DNA from: Streptomyces canus
Lineage (GTDB): Bacteria > Actinomycetota > Actinomycetes > Streptomycetales > Streptomycetaceae
Reading direction: 5' to 3'
DNA: 64,000 nt
Assembly (NCBI RefSeq): GCF_030815415.1
Contig: NZ_JAUSWW010000001.1
Span: 4,216,001-4,280,000, forward strand
Positions 9,804 to 18,616 of this stretch are shown here, in pieces. Numbering within the stretch: position 1 is the first letter of the stretch; every line of letters begins with the position of its first letter. The notes under the pieces were generated by a model, which did not search any database, was not told the DNA's origin, and was given only the letters and a program-made list of their open reading frames with translations. A program made the position numbers and the translations under genes.

Positions 9804-10847
9804 ATGCCGCCGCTCCGGACAGTACTGGCCGCAGCTGTGTCCCTCGCGCTCCTCGCCCTGGCCCCGGCCGCCTCCTCCGCACCCGCGGCACCCCCGACGG
9901 ACGCGATCCTCCCGCTGCTGGTCAGCGAGGGCGGAGCGCCCGCCGCCGCCCTGCTGGCCCGGGAGGAGAGCGGCACCCGCTACGCCGAGGCTGGACAGGG
10001 CATCGCCCGCGCCGACCACTTCCGCGCCGGCAGCATCACGAAGACCTTCCTCGCGACGGTCGTCCTCCAACTGGCCGAAGAACACCGGCTGTCCCTGTCC
10101 GACACCGTGGAGCGGCATCTGCCCGGCCTGGTCCACGGGGCCGGCAACGACGGCCGCACGGTCACCCTGCGTGCCCTGCTCACCCACACCAGCGGCCTGA
10201 ACGACTTCACCACGGACACCGAGGGTCTGGTCCCCCTCACTCCTCTTCAAGCCGTACGGATCGCACTCACCCACCCTCCGGCCGACCCGGGCCGCTACTC
10301 CTACTCGAACACCAACTACGTCCTGCTCGGCATGGTCATCGCCCAGGTCACCGGCGACTCCTACGCGACCGAGGCCGAGCGCCGCATCATCTCTCCGCTG
10401 GGGCTGGCGGACACCTCCTTCCCTGGATCCCGCACCTCGCTCCCCACCCCGCACGGCCGCGCCTACGACACCGACGGATCGGATGTCACCGATCTGGATC
10501 CGCGGGTCGCCGGGGCAGCCGGCGAGTTGGTGACCACGCTCGCCGACCTGGACCGCTTCTACGCGGCGCTGCTCGGCGGTGAACTGCTGCCCCCGCCCCG
10601 GCTGCGCGAGATGCGCGACACCCGCGCCGCACACGGCCTGTACGGCATGGGGCTGTTCCCGGCGAAGCTGCCGTGCGGCACGACGGTGTGGGGGCACAAC
10701 GGCCGGATCTCCGGCAGTTATGTGCGCACCGCGGCCACCGTCGACGGCCGTCGCGTCCTCACCTTCCGCGTGAACACGACCGCGATCGCAGACCCCCGCC
10801 TCGAACCGGCCCTGCTCGCCGCCGAGTTCTGCCCCCGCACCTCGTAG
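9804..10847 (+). CDS. Secreted serine hydrolase, class C beta-lactamase / D,D-peptidase fold
   Basis: A 347-residue exported protein of the beta-lactamase (Pfam Beta-lactamase, AmpC/esterase/DD-carboxypeptidase) family. ATG 9804 follows AGGAGG at 9791-9796. A signal peptide (MPPLRTVLAAAVSLALLALAPAASSA) is clear. Active-site motifs are present: SITK for the SxxK nucleophile motif, YSN in YSYSNTNY, and HNG in VWGHNG in place of KTG, as in many D,D-peptidases and esterases of this fold. It probably acts on D-Ala-D-Ala peptides or esters outside the cell; the substrate cannot be told from sequence. It stands alone on the plus strand, between the kinase cluster and glpD. Confidence 0.88.
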   Translation: MPPLRTVLAAAVSLALLALAPAASSAPAAPPTDAILPLLVSEGGAPAAALLAREESGTRYAEAGQGIARADHFRAGSITKTFLATVVLQLAEEHRLSLSDTVERHLPGLVHGAGNDGRTVTLRALLTHTSGLNDFTTDTEGLVPLTPLQAVRIALTHPPADPGRYSYSNTNYVLLGMVIAQVTGDSYATEAERRIISPLGLADTSFPGSRTSLPTPHGRAYDTDGSDVTDLDPRVAGAAGELVTTLADLDRFYAALLGGELLPPPRLREMRDTRAAHGLYGMGLFPAKLPCGTTVWGHNGRISGSYVRTAATVDGRRVLTFRVNTTAIADPRLEPALLAAEFCPRTS

Positions 10848-10868
10848 AACGAGCCGATTCCGAACGAA

Positions 10869-10913
10869 GATCCCGGCTCGCGACACTCGTTCGAGTGATG
10901 TCGAACCGGGATC
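10869..10913. terminator. Bidirectional hairpin terminator
   Basis: Arms GATCCCGG (10869-10876) and CCGGGATC (10906-10913) enclose an inner palindrome CACTCG..CGAGTG. It sits between the convergent ends of the serine hydrolase (10847) and glpD (10932). There is no clear U-tract, as is common in Streptomyces. Confidence 0.7.
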
Positions 10914-10931
10914 CAGGGCCGTGCGGAAGCC

Positions 10932-12662
10932 CTACAGCGGCGCGATGTCCGGCGCCCCCAGCCGAGCCGCGTCGGCCGTCAGGTCGTCGGGCTGCCGCTG
11001 CGACTCCCGCTCCGCCTCCACCCGCTTCTCGTAGTGCTGGATCTCCCGCTCGATGTGGTCCTTGTCCCAGCCCAGCACCGGCGCCATCAGCTCGGCGGCC
11101 TCCCGCGCGCTACGCGTCCCCCGGTCAAAGGTCTCGATGGAGATCCGGGTCCGCCGGGTGAGCACGTCGTCCAGATGGCGCGCCCCCTCGTGCGAGGCGG
11201 CGTACACGATCTCGGCGCGCAGATAGTCCTCGGCCGCCGGCAGCGGCTCCCCGAGTGAGGCGTCCGCCGCGATGAGGTCCAGGACCTCCTCCGCCAGCGA
11301 ACCGAACCGGTTCAGCAGATGCTCCACCCGCACCACGTGCAGCCCCGTCCGGGCGGCGATCCGCGCTCGCGCGTTCCACAGCGCCCGGTACCCCTCGGCG
11401 CCCAGCAGCGGCACGTCCTCGGTGACGCACTCGGCGACCCGCAGATCGAGGGCGTGCACGGCCTCGTCCACGGCGTCCTTGGCCATGACCCGGTACGTCG
11501 TGTACTTGCCGCCCGCCACGACCACGAGCCCCGGCACGGGATGCGCCACGGTGTGCTCGCGGGACAGCTTGCTGGTGGCGTCCGACTCCCCGGCCAGCAA
11601 CGGCCGCAGACCCGCGTACACGCCCTCGACGTCGTCGCGTGTGAGCGGCACGGCGAGCACGGAGTTCACGTGTTCCAGCAGATAGTCGATGTCCGCGCTG
11701 GAGGCGGCGGGATGTGCCTTGTCGAGGTCCCAGTCGGTGTCGGTCGTGCCGATGATCCAGTGCCGGCCCCACGGAATGACGAACAGCACCGACTTCTCGG
11801 TGCGCAGGATCAGCCCGGTCGTCGCATGGATGCGGTCCTTGGGCACGACGAGGTGGATGCCCTTGGACGCCCGTACGTGGAACTGTCCCCGCTCACCCAC
11901 CATGGCCTGTGTGTCGTCGGTCCACACGCCCGTGGCGTTGACGACCTGCTTGGCGCGGACCTCGTACTCCCCGCCCGCCTCGACGTCCTGCACCCGGGCG
12001 CCGACGACGCGTTCGCCCTCGCGGAGGAAGCCGGTCACCCGGGCGCGGTTGGCGACCTGCGCGCCGTACGCCGCCGCCGTGCGCACCAGGGTGGCCACGA
12101 AGCGGGCGTCGTCCATCTGGGCGTCGTAGTACTGGAGGGCGCCGACCAGGGCGTCCTTCTTCAAGGCGGGTGCGATGCGCAGTGCGTGGCGGCGGCTCAG
12201 ATGCCGGTGCATCGGCAGGCCTCGCCCGTGCCCGCGGGCCATCGACATGGTGTCGTAGAGCGCGACGCCGGAGCCGGCGTACAACCGCTCCCAGCCCTTG
12301 TGCTGGAGCGGGTACAGGAACGGCACCGGCTTCACGAGGTGCGGAGCGAGCCGTTCCAGCAACAGCCCGCGCTCCTTCAACGCCTCCCGGACGAGGGCGA
12401 AGTCGAGCATCTCCAGGTAGCGCAGGCCGCCGTGGATGAGCTTGCTCGACCGGCTCGAGGTGCCCGACGCCCAGTCACGTGCCTCGACCAGGCCGACGGA
12501 CAGCCCGCGCGTCACCGCGTCGAGGGCGGTCCCGGCACCGACCACACCGGCGCCCACCACCAGTAGGTCCAGCTCGCGCTCGGCCATGGCTGCGAGCGCC
12601 TCGGCTCGCTGCGCCGGCCCCAGTGTCGCTGTCCTCACCGCTGCCTCCCGCTGTTCGGTCAC
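10932..12662 (-). CDS. glpD: FAD-dependent glycerol-3-phosphate dehydrogenase
   Basis: Oxidises sn-glycerol-3-phosphate to dihydroxyacetone phosphate and passes electrons to quinone at the membrane. 576 residues, full length for the family. The start is GTG at 12662 (VTEQREAAVRTATLG). The FAD-binding Rossmann motif VVGAGVVGAGTALDAVTRG lies near residues 35-53, followed by the family signatures SGTSSRSSKLIHGGLRYLE and, further on, GGKYTTYR. A C-terminal helical DAO domain follows. It is not next to glpF or glpK here, so it is probably not the glycerol operon copy; in Streptomyces a second glpD-like gene is common. The gene upstream is divergent (nucleotide-sugar dehydrogenase relative). Confidence 0.93.
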   Translation of the reverse strand: MTEQREAAVRTATLGPAQRAEALAAMAERELDLLVVGAGVVGAGTALDAVTRGLSVGLVEARDWASGTSSRSSKLIHGGLRYLEMLDFALVREALKERGLLLERLAPHLVKPVPFLYPLQHKGWERLYAGSGVALYDTMSMARGHGRGLPMHRHLSRRHALRIAPALKKDALVGALQYYDAQMDDARFVATLVRTAAAYGAQVANRARVTGFLREGERVVGARVQDVEAGGEYEVRAKQVVNATGVWTDDTQAMVGERGQFHVRASKGIHLVVPKDRIHATTGLILRTEKSVLFVIPWGRHWIIGTTDTDWDLDKAHPAASSADIDYLLEHVNSVLAVPLTRDDVEGVYAGLRPLLAGESDATSKLSREHTVAHPVPGLVVVAGGKYTTYRVMAKDAVDEAVHALDLRVAECVTEDVPLLGAEGYRALWNARARIAARTGLHVVRVEHLLNRFGSLAEEVLDLIAADASLGEPLPAAEDYLRAEIVYAASHEGARHLDDVLTRRTRISIETFDRGTRSAREAAELMAPVLGWDKDHIEREIQHYEKRVEAERESQRQPDDLTADAARLGAPDIAPL

Positions 12663-12836
12663 GCCGGTCTCACCTGTGAGGAGTGACCCGGTCCGTATCC
12701 CTCATGCCCAAATTCTGACCGCCTTGCCCGACTTCAGCCACCAGTCACCCCCAGCCTGTGGACAACTTCCACAAGACGTAGGCCAAAGCTCCAGGGACTC
12801 CTGCGGGAAGACACAAGGAATCAATCTCGTATTTCG

Positions 12837-12859
12837 GTCAGATTTACTCTTAGTCTGAC
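12837..12859. promoter_or_regulatory. Inverted repeat in divergent promoter region
   Basis: GTCAGA (12837-12842) and TCTGAC (12854-12859) flank an 11-base A/T-rich centre, about 80 bases before the nucleotide-sugar dehydrogenase gene and about 180 from glpD. The local A/T richness is unusual here. A regulator site is plausible; which one is unknown. Confidence 0.4.
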
Positions 12860-12935
12860 ATTGCGCTCGCTCGTCCAGTCCACAGGGCTTGCGCACCTGT
12901 CCCGCTTCGGCTACTGGGAAGGACGGTCCAACGCC

Positions 12936-14147
12936 ATGCCCGCAGATCTCGCCGTCATCGGACTCGGCCCCTACGGACTGCCCCTGGCCCAGGCCGCCGT
13001 CGCCGCCGGCATCCCCACGCTCGGTTACCGCACCGGACCCGAGCCCGGCTCCCTCAGCCCCGCCGAACTGCGCCGGATGCTCTCGGGGGGCTTCCGGCCG
13101 ACCACCTCCCCCGCCGAGCTCGGCCGGGTGCGCACCGCGGTCATCTGCGCGCCCACCCCGCGCGGGGCGGACGGCGGGCTCGACCTCACCCAGGTGGAGT
13201 CCGCGGCCCGCACCCTGGCCGCCCACCTGCGCCCGCACACCACGGTCATCCTGGAGTCCCCGGTCCCCCCGGGCACCACCGAGGACCGCCTTCGCCCCCT
13301 TCTCGAAGAGGGCTCCGGCCTCCGCGCGGGCCGCGACTTCCACCTCGCCTACTCCCCCAGCCGCGTCGACCCCGGCAACCGCGACTTCACGCCCGCCAAC
13401 ACCCCCAAGGTGATCGGCGGCCTGACCCCCGCCTGCACCGAGTCGGCGGCCGCCTTCTACTCACGCCTCACCGACAAGGTGGTACGCGCGCGTGGCCCGC
13501 GAGAGGCGGAGACGGTCCAGCTCCTGGAGACCAACTACCGCCATGTCAACATCGCCCTCGTCAACGAGATGGCCGTCCTCTGCCACGACCTGGGTGTCGA
13601 CCTGTGGGACGTCGTCCGGTGCGCGGAGACCAAGCCCTTCGGCTTCCAGTCCTTCCGCCCCGGCCCCGGCGTCGGCGGCCACGCGGTCCCCCAGGACCTG
13701 ACCGGCGCCCCCACCGGCCGCGCCCTGCGCATGGTCGAACTGGCCCAACAGGTCAACAGCCAGATGCCGCGTTACGTCGTCCAGCGCGCCGCCGCCCTCC
13801 TCAACGAGCACGGCAAGTCGGCCCGGGGCGCCCGTATCCTGCTCCTCGGCGTGACCTACAAGCCCGACCTCGCCGACCAACAGGGCACCCCAGCCCGCGA
13901 GATCGCGATCCGCCTGATGGAACTGGGCGCCTCGGTGAGCTACCACGATCCCCACGTTCCCTCCTGGAACGTCCTCGACCGCCCGGTCCCCCGCGCGGAC
14001 TCCCTCTACGAGGCCGCTGCTGACGCGGACCTGACAATCCTGCTCCAGCAACACCGGACGTACGACCTCCAGGGCCTGTCGGTGAAGGCACAGCTGCTGC
14101 TGGACACGCGGGGCGCCACGCCTACGGGGGCGGCGCACAGGCTGTGA
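12936..14147 (+). CDS. Nucleotide-sugar dehydrogenase homologue lacking the catalytic Cys
   Basis: A 403-residue member of the UDP-glucose/GDP-mannose/UDP-ManNAc dehydrogenase family, closest in motif style to WecC. The start chosen is ATG 12936 with GGAAGGA about 12 bases upstream; the frame is open to TTG 12861. An N-terminal Rossmann motif VIGLGPYGLPLA, the SPSRVDPG motif near 140 and the helix TNYRHVNIALVNE (199-211) are present. In the active-site loop, where the family has GVGGHC(I/V)P, this protein has GVGGHAVPQD: the nucleophilic cysteine is alanine at about residue 250. The family's two-step oxidation to a uronic acid needs that Cys, so this protein is likely inactive, does only part of the reaction, or has another role. 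Confidence 0.85.
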   Translation: MPADLAVIGLGPYGLPLAQAAVAAGIPTLGYRTGPEPGSLSPAELRRMLSGGFRPTTSPAELGRVRTAVICAPTPRGADGGLDLTQVESAARTLAAHLRPHTTVILESPVPPGTTEDRLRPLLEEGSGLRAGRDFHLAYSPSRVDPGNRDFTPANTPKVIGGLTPACTESAAAFYSRLTDKVVRARGPREAETVQLLETNYRHVNIALVNEMAVLCHDLGVDLWDVVRCAETKPFGFQSFRPGPGVGGHAVPQDLTGAPTGRALRMVELAQQVNSQMPRYVVQRAAALLNEHGKSARGARILLLGVTYKPDLADQQGTPAREIAIRLMELGASVSYHDPHVPSWNVLDRPVPRADSLYEAAADADLTILLQQHRTYDLQGLSVKAQLLLDTRGATPTGAAHRL

Positions 14148-14185
14148 AAGGGGGCCGGCCGCCCCACCGGGCGACCGGCCCCCTT
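14148..14185. terminator. Bidirectional hairpin terminator
   Basis: Arms AAGGGGGCCGG (14148-14158) and CCGGCCCCCTT (14175-14185), an 11-bp perfect stem between the convergent ends of the dehydrogenase homologue (14147) and guaB3 (14199). Confidence 0.85.
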
Positions 14186-14198
14186 CCCGTCGTACGGC

Positions 14199-15323
14199 CT
14201 ACCGCTTGTGCTGCGAGTCAGCCACCGTCACCTCGACGCGCTGGAACTCCTTCAGCTCGCTGTATCCGGTCGTGGCCATCGCCCGCCGCAGCGCGCCGAA
14301 GAAGTTCATCGAGCCGTCCGGGATGTGCGACGGGCCCGTCAGGACCTCCTCGATCGTGCCGACCGTGCCGAGGTCGACCTTCTTGCCGCGCGGCAGCTCC
14401 TCGTTGACGGCCTCCATGCCCCAGTGGTTGCCCTTGCCCGGCGCGTCCGTCGCGCGGGCCAGCGGGGAGCCCATCATCACGGCGTCCGCGCCGCAGGCGA
14501 TCGCCTTGGAGAGGTCGCCGGACCAGCCCACGCCGCCGTCCGCGATCACGTGCGCGTACCGGCCGCCGGACTCGTCCATGTAGTCCCGGCGAGCGGCGGC
14601 GACGTCGGCCACCGCGGTCGCCATCGGGACCTGGATGCCCAGCACATTGCGCGTGGTGTGCGCCGCGCCGCCGCCGAAGCCGACCAGGACGCCCGCGGCG
14701 CCGGTGCGCATCAGGTGCAGGGCGGCGGTGTAGGTGGCGCAGCCGCCCACGATCACCGGGACGTCGAGCTCGTAGATGAACTGCTTCAGGTTCAGCGGCT
14801 CGTGCGAACCCGACACGTGCTCGGCCGACACCGTCGTACCGCGAATGACGAAGATGTCCACGCCCGCGTCGACGACGGCCTTGGAGAACTGCGCCGTGCG
14901 CTGCGGGGACAGCGCGGCCGCGGTGACCACGCCCGAGTCGCGCACCTCCTTGATGCGCTGGCCGATCAGCTCCTCTTTGATGGGGGCGGAGTAGATCTCC
15001 TGGAGGCGCCGGGTCGCCGTCTCCGAGTCCATGCCGACGATTTCGTCGAGCAGCGGCTGCGGGTCCTCGTACCGCGTCCACAGGCCCTCGAGGTTCAGCA
15101 CGCCGAGGCCGCCGAGCTCGCCGATGCGGATCGCGGTGGCCGGGGAGACGACCGAGTCCATGGGGGCGGCCAGGAACGGCAGCTCGAAGCGGTAGGCGTC
15201 GATCTGCCAGGCGATCGAGACCTCCTTCGGGTCGCGCGTACGACGGCTCGGGACGACGGCGATGTCGTCGAAGGCGTACGCCCGGCGGCCGCGCTTGCCG
15301 CGCCCGATCTCGATCTCAGTCAC
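14199..15323 (-). CDS. guaB3: GuaB3-family IMP dehydrogenase homologue
   Basis: A 374-residue (beta/alpha)8 protein of the IMPDH/GMPR family, GuaB3 subgroup, without CBS domains. GTG 15323 (VTEIEIGRGKRGRRAYAF) follows GGGAAAGG; the longer open frame to 15422 starts without a ribosome site. The core barrel motifs are seen: APMDSVVSP near 53-61, GGCATYTAALHLMRTGAAGVLVG (about 193-215) and IADGGVGWSGDLSKA. The loop that in GuaB reads GPGSICTTR reads GGGAAHTTR here, so the catalytic Cys is His at about residue 222. The function of actinobacterial GuaB3 is reported as unknown. It lies just downstream of guaB on the same strand, with a strong terminator between them, which argues for its own promoter. 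Confidence 0.92.
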   Translation of the reverse strand: MTEIEIGRGKRGRRAYAFDDIAVVPSRRTRDPKEVSIAWQIDAYRFELPFLAAPMDSVVSPATAIRIGELGGLGVLNLEGLWTRYEDPQPLLDEIVGMDSETATRRLQEIYSAPIKEELIGQRIKEVRDSGVVTAAALSPQRTAQFSKAVVDAGVDIFVIRGTTVSAEHVSGSHEPLNLKQFIYELDVPVIVGGCATYTAALHLMRTGAAGVLVGFGGGAAHTTRNVLGIQVPMATAVADVAAARRDYMDESGGRYAHVIADGGVGWSGDLSKAIACGADAVMMGSPLARATDAPGKGNHWGMEAVNEELPRGKKVDLGTVGTIEEVLTGPSHIPDGSMNFFGALRRAMATTGYSELKEFQRVEVTVADSQHKR

Positions 15324-15380
15324 GTGTGTGGCCTTTCCCTGATGCGTTGCAGCGCCTTCCAGTATCCCCGACGGATACGC

Positions 15381-15414
15381 CGAGGGCGGCCCCGGAGTCC
15401 CGGGGCCGCCCTCG
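15381..15414 (-). terminator. guaB terminator hairpin
   Basis: A perfect 15-bp stem (CGAGGGCGGCCCCGG at 15381-15395, CCGGGGCCGCCCTCG at 15400-15414) with a 4-base loop, 26 bases past the guaB stop. It separates guaB from guaB3. Confidence 0.88.
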
Positions 15415-15439
15415 ATCGGCACTCACGCGCGCGTGGGGG

Positions 15440-16945
15440 TCACTTACGGCTGTAGTTCGGCGCCTCGACCGTCATCTGGATGTCGTGCGGGTGCGACTCC
15501 TTCAGACCCGCCGAGGTGATCCGTACGAAGCGGCCGTTGGCCTGCAGATCCGGCACCGTGCGGCCGCCGACGTAGAACATCGACTGGCGCAGTCCGCCGA
15601 CCAGCTGGTGGACGACCGAGTGCAGCGGACCGCGGTAGGGCACCTGGCCCTCGATGCCCTCGGGGACCAGCTGCTCGTCGGAGGCGACGCCCTCCTGGAA
15701 GTAGCGGTCCTTGGAGAACGACTTGCGCTCGCCGCGCGTCTGCATGGCGCCGAGCGAGCCCATGCCGCGGTACGACTTGAACTGCTTGCCGTTGATGAAC
15801 ATCAGCTCGCCCGGGGACTCCTCGCAGCCCGCGAGCAGCGAACCCAGCATCACGGTGTCGGCGCCCGCGACCAGGGCCTTGGCGATGTCGCCGGAGTACT
15901 GGAGGCCACCGTCGCCGATGACCGGGATACCGGCCTCCTTGGCGGCCAGCGCGGCCTCGTAGATCGCGGTGACCTGCGGGACGCCGATGCCGGCGACGAC
16001 ACGGGTCGTACAGATGGAGCCGGGACCGACGCCGACCTTGATGCCGTCCACGCCGGCGTCGATGAGCGACTGGGCGCCGTCACGGGTGGCGATGTTGCCG
16101 CCGATGACGTCGACGCCCGCGGAGTTCGACTTGATCTTGGCGACCATGTCGCCGACGAGCCGGGAGTGGCCGTGCGCGGTGTCCACGACGATGAAGTCGA
16201 CGCCGACCTCGATCAGGGCCTGGGCGCGCTCGAAGGCGTCACCGGCGACACCGACCGCGGCACCGACGAGCAGCCGGCCCTCGGCGTCCTTCGCGGCGTT
16301 CGGGTACTTCTCCGCCTTGACGAAGTCCTTGACGGTGATGAGGCCCTTGAGGACGCCCGCGTCGTCGACCAGCGGAAGCTTCTCGATCTTGTGCTTGCGC
16401 AGCAGCTCCATGGCCTCGACGCCGGAGATGCCGACCTTGCCGGTGACCAGCGGCATCGGCGTCATGACCTCGCGGACCCGGCGGGAGCGGTCGCTCTCGA
16501 AGGCCATGTCGCGGTTGGTGACGATGCCGAGGAGCTTCTTGCCGGGGTCGGTGACCGGGACACCGCTGATGCGGAACTTGGCGCACAGCGCGTCGGCCTC
16601 GGCGAGCGTGGCGTCCGGGTGCACGGTGATCGGGTCGGCCACCATGCCGGACTCGGAGCGCTTCACCAGGTCGACCTGGTTGGCCTGGTCCTCGATGGAG
16701 AGATTGCGGTGCAGAACACCGACGCCGCCCTGACGGGCCATCGCGATCGCCATGCGCGACTCGGTGACCTTGTCCATGGCGGCGGACAGCAGCGGGATGT
16801 TCACCCGCACGTTCCTGGAGACGTACGAGGCGGTGTCGATCTCGTCGGGCGCCATGTCCGACGCGCCCGGCAGCAGCAGCACGTCGTCGTAGGTCAGCCC
16901 GAGTGTCGCGAATTTGTCAGGCACTCCGTCGACGTTTGCAGTCAT
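15440..16945 (-). CDS. guaB: IMP dehydrogenase
   Basis: Converts IMP to XMP with NAD+, the first committed step to GMP. 501 residues, usual length. ATG 16945 follows GGGGAAGG at good spacing. Barrel start LTYDDVLLLPG (about 17-27), PLLSAAMDKVTE, then the CBS pair at about 100-215 (ISGVPVTD, IEKLPLVD), then NAD/IMP-binding VDTAHGHS (254-261), and the catalytic loop VGVGPGSICTTRVV with nucleophile C312, followed by GDGGLQYSGDIAKAL and the GMGSLGAM flap. All residues for activity are present. It lies in the conserved shbA-guaB-guaB3 block. Confidence 0.97.
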   Translation of the reverse strand: MTANVDGVPDKFATLGLTYDDVLLLPGASDMAPDEIDTASYVSRNVRVNIPLLSAAMDKVTESRMAIAMARQGGVGVLHRNLSIEDQANQVDLVKRSESGMVADPITVHPDATLAEADALCAKFRISGVPVTDPGKKLLGIVTNRDMAFESDRSRRVREVMTPMPLVTGKVGISGVEAMELLRKHKIEKLPLVDDAGVLKGLITVKDFVKAEKYPNAAKDAEGRLLVGAAVGVAGDAFERAQALIEVGVDFIVVDTAHGHSRLVGDMVAKIKSNSAGVDVIGGNIATRDGAQSLIDAGVDGIKVGVGPGSICTTRVVAGIGVPQVTAIYEAALAAKEAGIPVIGDGGLQYSGDIAKALVAGADTVMLGSLLAGCEESPGELMFINGKQFKSYRGMGSLGAMQTRGERKSFSKDRYFQEGVASDEQLVPEGIEGQVPYRGPLHSVVHQLVGGLRQSMFYVGGRTVPDLQANGRFVRITSAGLKESHPHDIQMTVEAPNYSRK

Positions 16946-17122
16946 GACACCTTCCCCAATGGCCTTGATCGGTGCGGATGTCCATGCTAACGGGAAGGAA
17001 GGGTCCCGAATTCCACGGTTCCGTCCGGCTACCGGCTTCGTATGTTTGTACGGAACTGAGGTACGGCCTGTTCACCGAAGGAACAAAGACAAGGGACGAC
17101 CGCGGGGAACAACCTCGGGGAG

Positions 17123-17788
17123 CTACTGCTCGGCAAGGGCTCGCAGCCGGCTCAACGCCCGGTGCTGAGCCACCCGCACCGCCCCGGGTGACATTCCCAA
17201 CATCTGTCCCGTCTCCTCCGCCGTCAGCCCCACCGCGATCCGCAGCAGCAGCAGCTCCCGCTGGTTCTCGGGGAGGTTGGCCAGCAGCTTCTTGGCCCAT
17301 TCGGCGTCACTGCTGAGCAGCGCCCGCTCCTCGGGGCCGAGCGAGTCGTCCGGCCGCTCGGGCATCTCGTCGGACGGGACCGCCGTCGAGCCGGGACCAC
17401 GCATCGCCGCACGCTGCAGGTCGGCGACCTTGTGCGCGGCGATGGCGAAGACGAAGGCCTCGAAGGGGCGACCGGTGTCCCGGTAGCGCGGCAGGGCGAG
17501 GAGAACCGCGACACAGACCTCCTGCGCCAGGTCCTCCACGAAGTGACGTGCGTCGCCGGGCAGCCGTGACAGCCGGGTGCGGCAGTAGCGCAGCGCCAGT
17601 GGGTGGACATGGGCGAGCAGGTCGTGTGTCGCCTGCTCATCCCCGTCGACGGCGCGGTGAACGAGCCCACCGATCACCGTCGTCTCGTCCTCGCGCATCG
17701 GTCCATGGTGCCTTGCGGCCGATTCATCCGCGGCACCACGTCCGATGTTGTGCACCGAAGCGTTATGAGCAGGTGCGCCGGAACTCAT
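17123..17788 (-). CDS. shbA: ECF sigma factor, ShbA/SigD type
   Basis: A 221-residue ECF sigma factor. The start ATG 17788 follows GGGGAGGG; upstream open frame to 17839 is unsupported. Region 2 is seen as HDLLAHVHPLALRYCRTRL..FVEDLAQEVCVAVL (helix 2 with the DLAQEV signature), and region 4 as LLANLPENQRELLLLRIAVGLTAEETGQMLGMSPGAVRVAQHRAL. Position between bldM and guaB matches ShbA, which directs transcription of the principal sigma gene hrdB in Streptomyces griseus, and SigD in Mycobacterium tuberculosis. The assignment rests on synteny and family, so the hrdB role is inferred. No anti-sigma gene is adjacent. Confidence 0.9.
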   Translation of the reverse strand: MSSGAPAHNASVHNIGRGAADESAARHHGPMREDETTVIGGLVHRAVDGDEQATHDLLAHVHPLALRYCRTRLSRLPGDARHFVEDLAQEVCVAVLLALPRYRDTGRPFEAFVFAIAAHKVADLQRAAMRGPGSTAVPSDEMPERPDDSLGPEERALLSSDAEWAKKLLANLPENQRELLLLRIAVGLTAEETGQMLGMSPGAVRVAQHRALSRLRALAEQ

Positions 17789-17908
17789 ACCCTGCGCCCT
17801 CCCCTTCCGCTCGACCGACTCGTCCCCGAGAGACTCCACACCTCAAGGATGCGGCATCGGCGCCGAAACAAGCAGCGGACACCGTCAGGGCCCCTTGACC
17901 GACGCCGG

Positions 17909-18000
17909 CCTCCGCGCCCCGCAGGGGCGCGGGCCTGCATCAACATGCGGTTACCGCCGCGCGGGCGCGACCGGCCACGAACGACCCGCAGCCCATACGA
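17909..18000. repeat. Dispersed intergenic repeat, copy 1
   Basis: Begins with the short hairpin CGCCCCGCAGGGGCGCGGG, then CTGCATCAACATGCGG, a CCGCCGCGCGGGCGCGACC block, and ends GCCACGAACGACCCGCAGCC. Parts of the same string recur at 47204-47256 and 58709-58760. It lies between shbA and bldM. Looks like a Streptomyces intergenic repeat with no coding content. Confidence 0.7.
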
Positions 18001-18004
18001 CTAG

Positions 18005-18616
18005 CTAGCGAACCAGACCCCAGCGGAACCCGAGCGCGACCGCATGCGCCCGGTCGGACGCACCGAGCTTCTTGAACAGCCGACGCGCGTGCGTCTTCAC
18101 GGTGTCCTCGGACAGGAACAGCTCACGCCCGATCTCCGCGTTGGACCGACCGTGGCTCATCCCTTCGAGCACCTGGATCTCACGCGCGGTGAGCGTCGGC
18201 GCCGCCCCCATCTCGGCGGACCGCAGCCGACGGGGAGCGAGCCGCCACGTCGGGTCGGCGAGGGCCTGCGTCACCGTCGCCCGCAGCTCCGCGCGCGACG
18301 CGTCCTTGTGCAGATAGCCCCGCGCGCCCGCGGCGACCGCGAGCGCGACCCCGTCCAGGTCCTCCGCGACGGTGAGCATGATGATGCGCGCACCCGGGTC
18401 GGCGGACAGCAGCCGCCGGACGGTCTCGACGCCGCCCAGACCGGGCATGCGTACGTCCATCAGAATCAGGTCCGAGCGGTCGGCGCCCCAGCGGCGGAGG
18501 ACTTCCTCGCCGTTGGCCGCGGTCGTCACGCGCTCGACGCCGGGCACGGTCGCGACCGCGCGGCGGAGCGCCTCTCGGGCAAGCGGGGAGTCGTCGCAGA
18601 CGAGGACGGATGTCAT
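18005..18616 (-). CDS. bldM: Response regulator BldM, controls sporulation
   Basis: A 203-residue NarL/FixJ-type response regulator, the exact length of BldM. ATG 18616 follows GGAGGG. Receiver domain: acidic pocket D8/D9 (VCDDSPLAR), phospho-acceptor position D54 in ILMDVRMPG, and YLHKDAS near 100. C-terminal LuxR-type helix-turn-helix at about 140-203 (LTAREIQVLEGMSHGRSNAEIG..SEDTVKTHARRLFKKLG). In S. coelicolor and S. venezuelae BldM is needed for aerial hyphae and sporulation, as a homodimer and as a heterodimer with WhiI, and does not need phosphorylation. It is divergent from whiD with a 382-base region between them. No partner histidine kinase is adjacent. Confidence 0.95.
   Translation of the reverse strand: MTSVLVCDDSPLAREALRRAVATVPGVERVTTAANGEEVLRRWGADRSDLILMDVRMPGLGGVETVRRLLSADPGARIIMLTVAEDLDGVALAVAAGARGYLHKDASRAELRATVTQALADPTWRLAPRRLRSAEMGAAPTLTAREIQVLEGMSHGRSNAEIGRELFLSEDTVKTHARRLFKKLGASDRAHAVALGFRWGLVR

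Noticed and set aside
12861..12935. TTG 12861 start for the nucleotide-sugar dehydrogenase homologue
   Set aside because: It adds 25 residues before the Rossmann fold with no ribosome site, and overlaps the likely promoter inverted repeat region; ATG 12936 begins directly at the fold.
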